A stretch of DNA of 64,000 nucleotides. It comes from Streptomyces caelestis. Lineage in GTDB: Bacteria; Actinomycetota; Actinomycetes; Streptomycetales; Streptomycetaceae. Where the stretch lies: contig NZ_LGCN01000085.1 in NCBI RefSeq assembly GCF_001279005.1, positions 1 through 64,000 of the forward strand. The letters are read 5' to 3'. The position numbers were made by a program, and so were the translations under genes. The notes beneath the pieces were generated by a model, which was not told the origin of the DNA, did not search any database, and was given only the letters and a program-made list of their open reading frames with translations. Positions 62,729 through 64,000 of this stretch are shown piece by piece. Each line of letters starts with the position of its first letter. Position 1 is the stretch's first letter.

Positions 62729-64000
62729 TCAGTCCTCCGCCGCGTTCGAGGCGGTCGCCTTCTTGGCGGCGGTCGCCTTCGCCGTCGTCTTCTTCGCGGC
62801 CGTGGTCTTCTTCGCCGCGGTCTTCCTGGCGGCCGTCGCCTTCGCCGGCGCCTTCTTGGCCACCGCCTTCTTGGTGGTCTTCTTCGCCGTCTTCTTGGCG
62901 GGGCCCTTCGCCCGCTTCTCGGCGAGCAGCTCGAAGCCGCGCTCCGGGGTGATCTCCTCGACGCTGTCGCCGGAGCGCAGCGTCGCGTTGGTCTCCCCGT
63001 CGGTGACGTACGGACCGAAGCGGCCGTCCTTCACCACGACCGGCTTCTCGCTGACCGGGTCGGTGCCCAGCTCCTTCAGCGGCGGCTTGGCCGCGGCCCG
63101 GCCGCGCTGCTTGGGCTGGGCGTAGATCGCCAGCGCCTCCTCCGGCGTGATCGTGAAGAGCTGCTCCTCGGACTGCAGCGACCGCGAGTCGGTGCCCTTC
63201 TTCAGATACGGCCCGTAGCGGCCGTTCTGCGCGGTGATCTCCTGGCCCTCGGCGTCCGTGCCGACCACCCGCGGCAGCGACATCAGCTTCAGCGCCTCGT
63301 CGAGCGTCACCGTGTCCAGGGACATCGACTTGAAGAGGGAGGCCGTACGCGGCTTGACCGCGTTCTTGCCGGTCTTCGGGGTGCCCTCGGGGAGCACCTC
63401 CGTGACGTACGGGCCGTAGCGGCCCTTCTTGGCGACGATGTCGTGACCGGTGTCCGGGTCGGCGCCCAGGACACGGTCGCCGCTCGGCTCGGCGAGCAGC
63501 TTCTCGGCCAGGTCGAGGGTCAGCTCGTCCGGCGCCAGGTCGGTCGCGATGTCGGCGCGCTGGTGCTGCTCGGTGTCCTTCTCGCCGCGCTCGATGTACG
63601 GGCCGTAGCGCCCGACCCGCAGCACGATGCCGTCGCCCACCGGGAACGACGACACCTCGCGCGCGTCGATCGCGCCCAGGTCGGTCACCAGCTCCTTGAG
63701 ACCGCCGAGGTGGTCCCCGTCGCCGTTGCCGGCGTCGGCCGCGTCACCGTTGCTCGCGCCCTCGCCGAAGTAGAACCGCTTCAGCCACGGCACCGCCCGC
63801 GCCTCGCCCCGCGCGATGCGGTCGAGGTCGTCCTCCATCCGGGCGGTGAAGTCGTAGTCGACGAGCCGGCCGAAGTGCTTCTCCAGCAGGTTGACCACGG
63901 CGAAGGAGAGGAAGGACGGCACCAGGGCCGTGCCCTTCTTGAACACGTAGCCGCGGTCGAGGATCGTGCCGATGATCGACGCGTACGTCGACGGGCGGCC
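62729..64000 (-). CDS. topA: DNA topoisomerase I, C-terminal part (runs off the window)
   Basis: The visible part encodes the C-terminal 423 residues. On the minus strand it enters with GRPSTYASIIGTILDRGYV, the conserved type IA motif following the catalytic domain, then repeated Toprim_Crpt units YGPY[LVI] (RYGPYIERGE, RYGPYVTEV, RYGPYLKKGT, RFGPYVTDGE) that replace zinc fingers in actinobacterial TopA. The last 65 residues are a Lys/Ala-rich tail that increases DNA binding and processivity in Streptomyces TopA. The start lies beyond position 64000. Confidence 0.95.
   Translation of the reverse strand, partial: GRPSTYASIIGTILDRGYVFKKGTALVPSFLSFAVVNLLEKHFGRLVDYDFTARMEDDLDRIARGEARAVPWLKRFYFGEGASNGDAADAGNGDGDHLGGLKELVTDLGAIDAREVSSFPVGDGIVLRVGRYGPYIERGEKDTEQHQRADIATDLAPDELTLDLAEKLLAEPSGDRVLGADPDTGHDIVAKKGRYGPYVTEVLPEGTPKTGKNAVKPRTASLFKSMSLDTVTLDEALKLMSLPRVVGTDAEGQEITAQNGRYGPYLKKGTDSRSLQSEEQLFTITPEEALAIYAQPKQRGRAAAKPPLKELGTDPVSEKPVVVKDGRFGPYVTDGETNATLRSGDSVEEITPERGFELLAEKRAKGPAKKTAKKTTKKAVAKKAPAKATAARKTAAKKTTAAKKTTAKATAAKKATASNAAED

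Noticed and set aside
1..64000. Secondary metabolite gene cluster (PKS, NRPS, terpene, RiPP core peptide)
   Set aside because: No ketosynthase, adenylation, terpene cyclase or lanthipeptide-type gene is present; the island exporter has no adjacent precursor peptide that could be recognised.

Overview
The window is a stretch of Streptomyces (or very close actinobacterial) chromosome. The DNA is extremely GC-rich with GC-biased third positions, GTG starts and overlapping GTGA/ATGA stop-starts are frequent, and the gene order (coaX/nadC/nadB/panC, nuoD2, folP/folB/folK, folE/ftsH/hpt/tilS, dacB, ppa, tipA, tmk, topA) is a familiar Streptomyces core backbone. About 58 protein genes, one tRNA and one tRNA fragment were found; topA runs off the right edge.

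Left part (1-17 kb): a compact minus-strand operon makes CoA and NAD precursors (DUF2520 dehydrogenase, panC, nadB, nadC, coaX). It is followed by a PLP lyase, an ArsR-type regulator, a P-loop protein with an apparent frameshift, a NarL-type two-component system, a MidA/NDUFAF7-type methyltransferase convergent with an orphan nuoD2, a pair of bacterial PH-domain membrane proteins, and a membrane-anchored coiled-coil protein.

Middle (17-33 kb): the folate genes folP, an NTF2-like gene, folB, folK and a DUF3180 gene run convergently into folE. FolE lies downstream of tilS, hpt and ftsH on the other strand. Then come a zincin, a D-Ala-D-Ala carboxypeptidase, inorganic pyrophosphatase, a ThrE-type exporter, a DedA protein with a Q/P/Y/G-rich tail, and tipA with a MerR-type promoter.

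Accessory backbone (33-46.4 kb): a ClC-like channel, a PadR regulator with an aldehyde dehydrogenase, a WhiJ/Scr1-type triad (HTH, GHKL ATPase, DUF397), two lipoproteins, a DUF2786 gene divergent from a Clp_N/HTH gene with twin operators, a family-A DNA polymerase paralogue, a GT2 glycosyltransferase and an anchored ricin-type lectin.

Island (46.84-56.21 kb): an intact tRNA-Thr(CGT) on the minus strand at 56206-56279 and a degenerate 43-bp copy of its 3' half at 46841-46883 bracket about 9.4 kb in the orientation expected for tRNA-targeted integration. The cargo is a lipoprotein / adaptor / ABC ATPase / FtsX-like permease operon divergent from its own two-component system, plus a CGNR regulator divergent from an alpha/beta hydrolase. 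No integrase is visible, so this looks like a fixed remnant. The core resumes with a secreted peptidase, holB, a three-part MFS/thymidylate-kinase/coiled-coil protein and topA.

The strongest candidates for under-described biology are the Cys-motif lipoprotein/MacAB-like/two-component module of the island, the Clp_N-HTH gene with duplicated TGTCAAC-N5-GTTGACA operators and an apparently leaderless start, and the MFS-Tmk-coiled-coil fusion.
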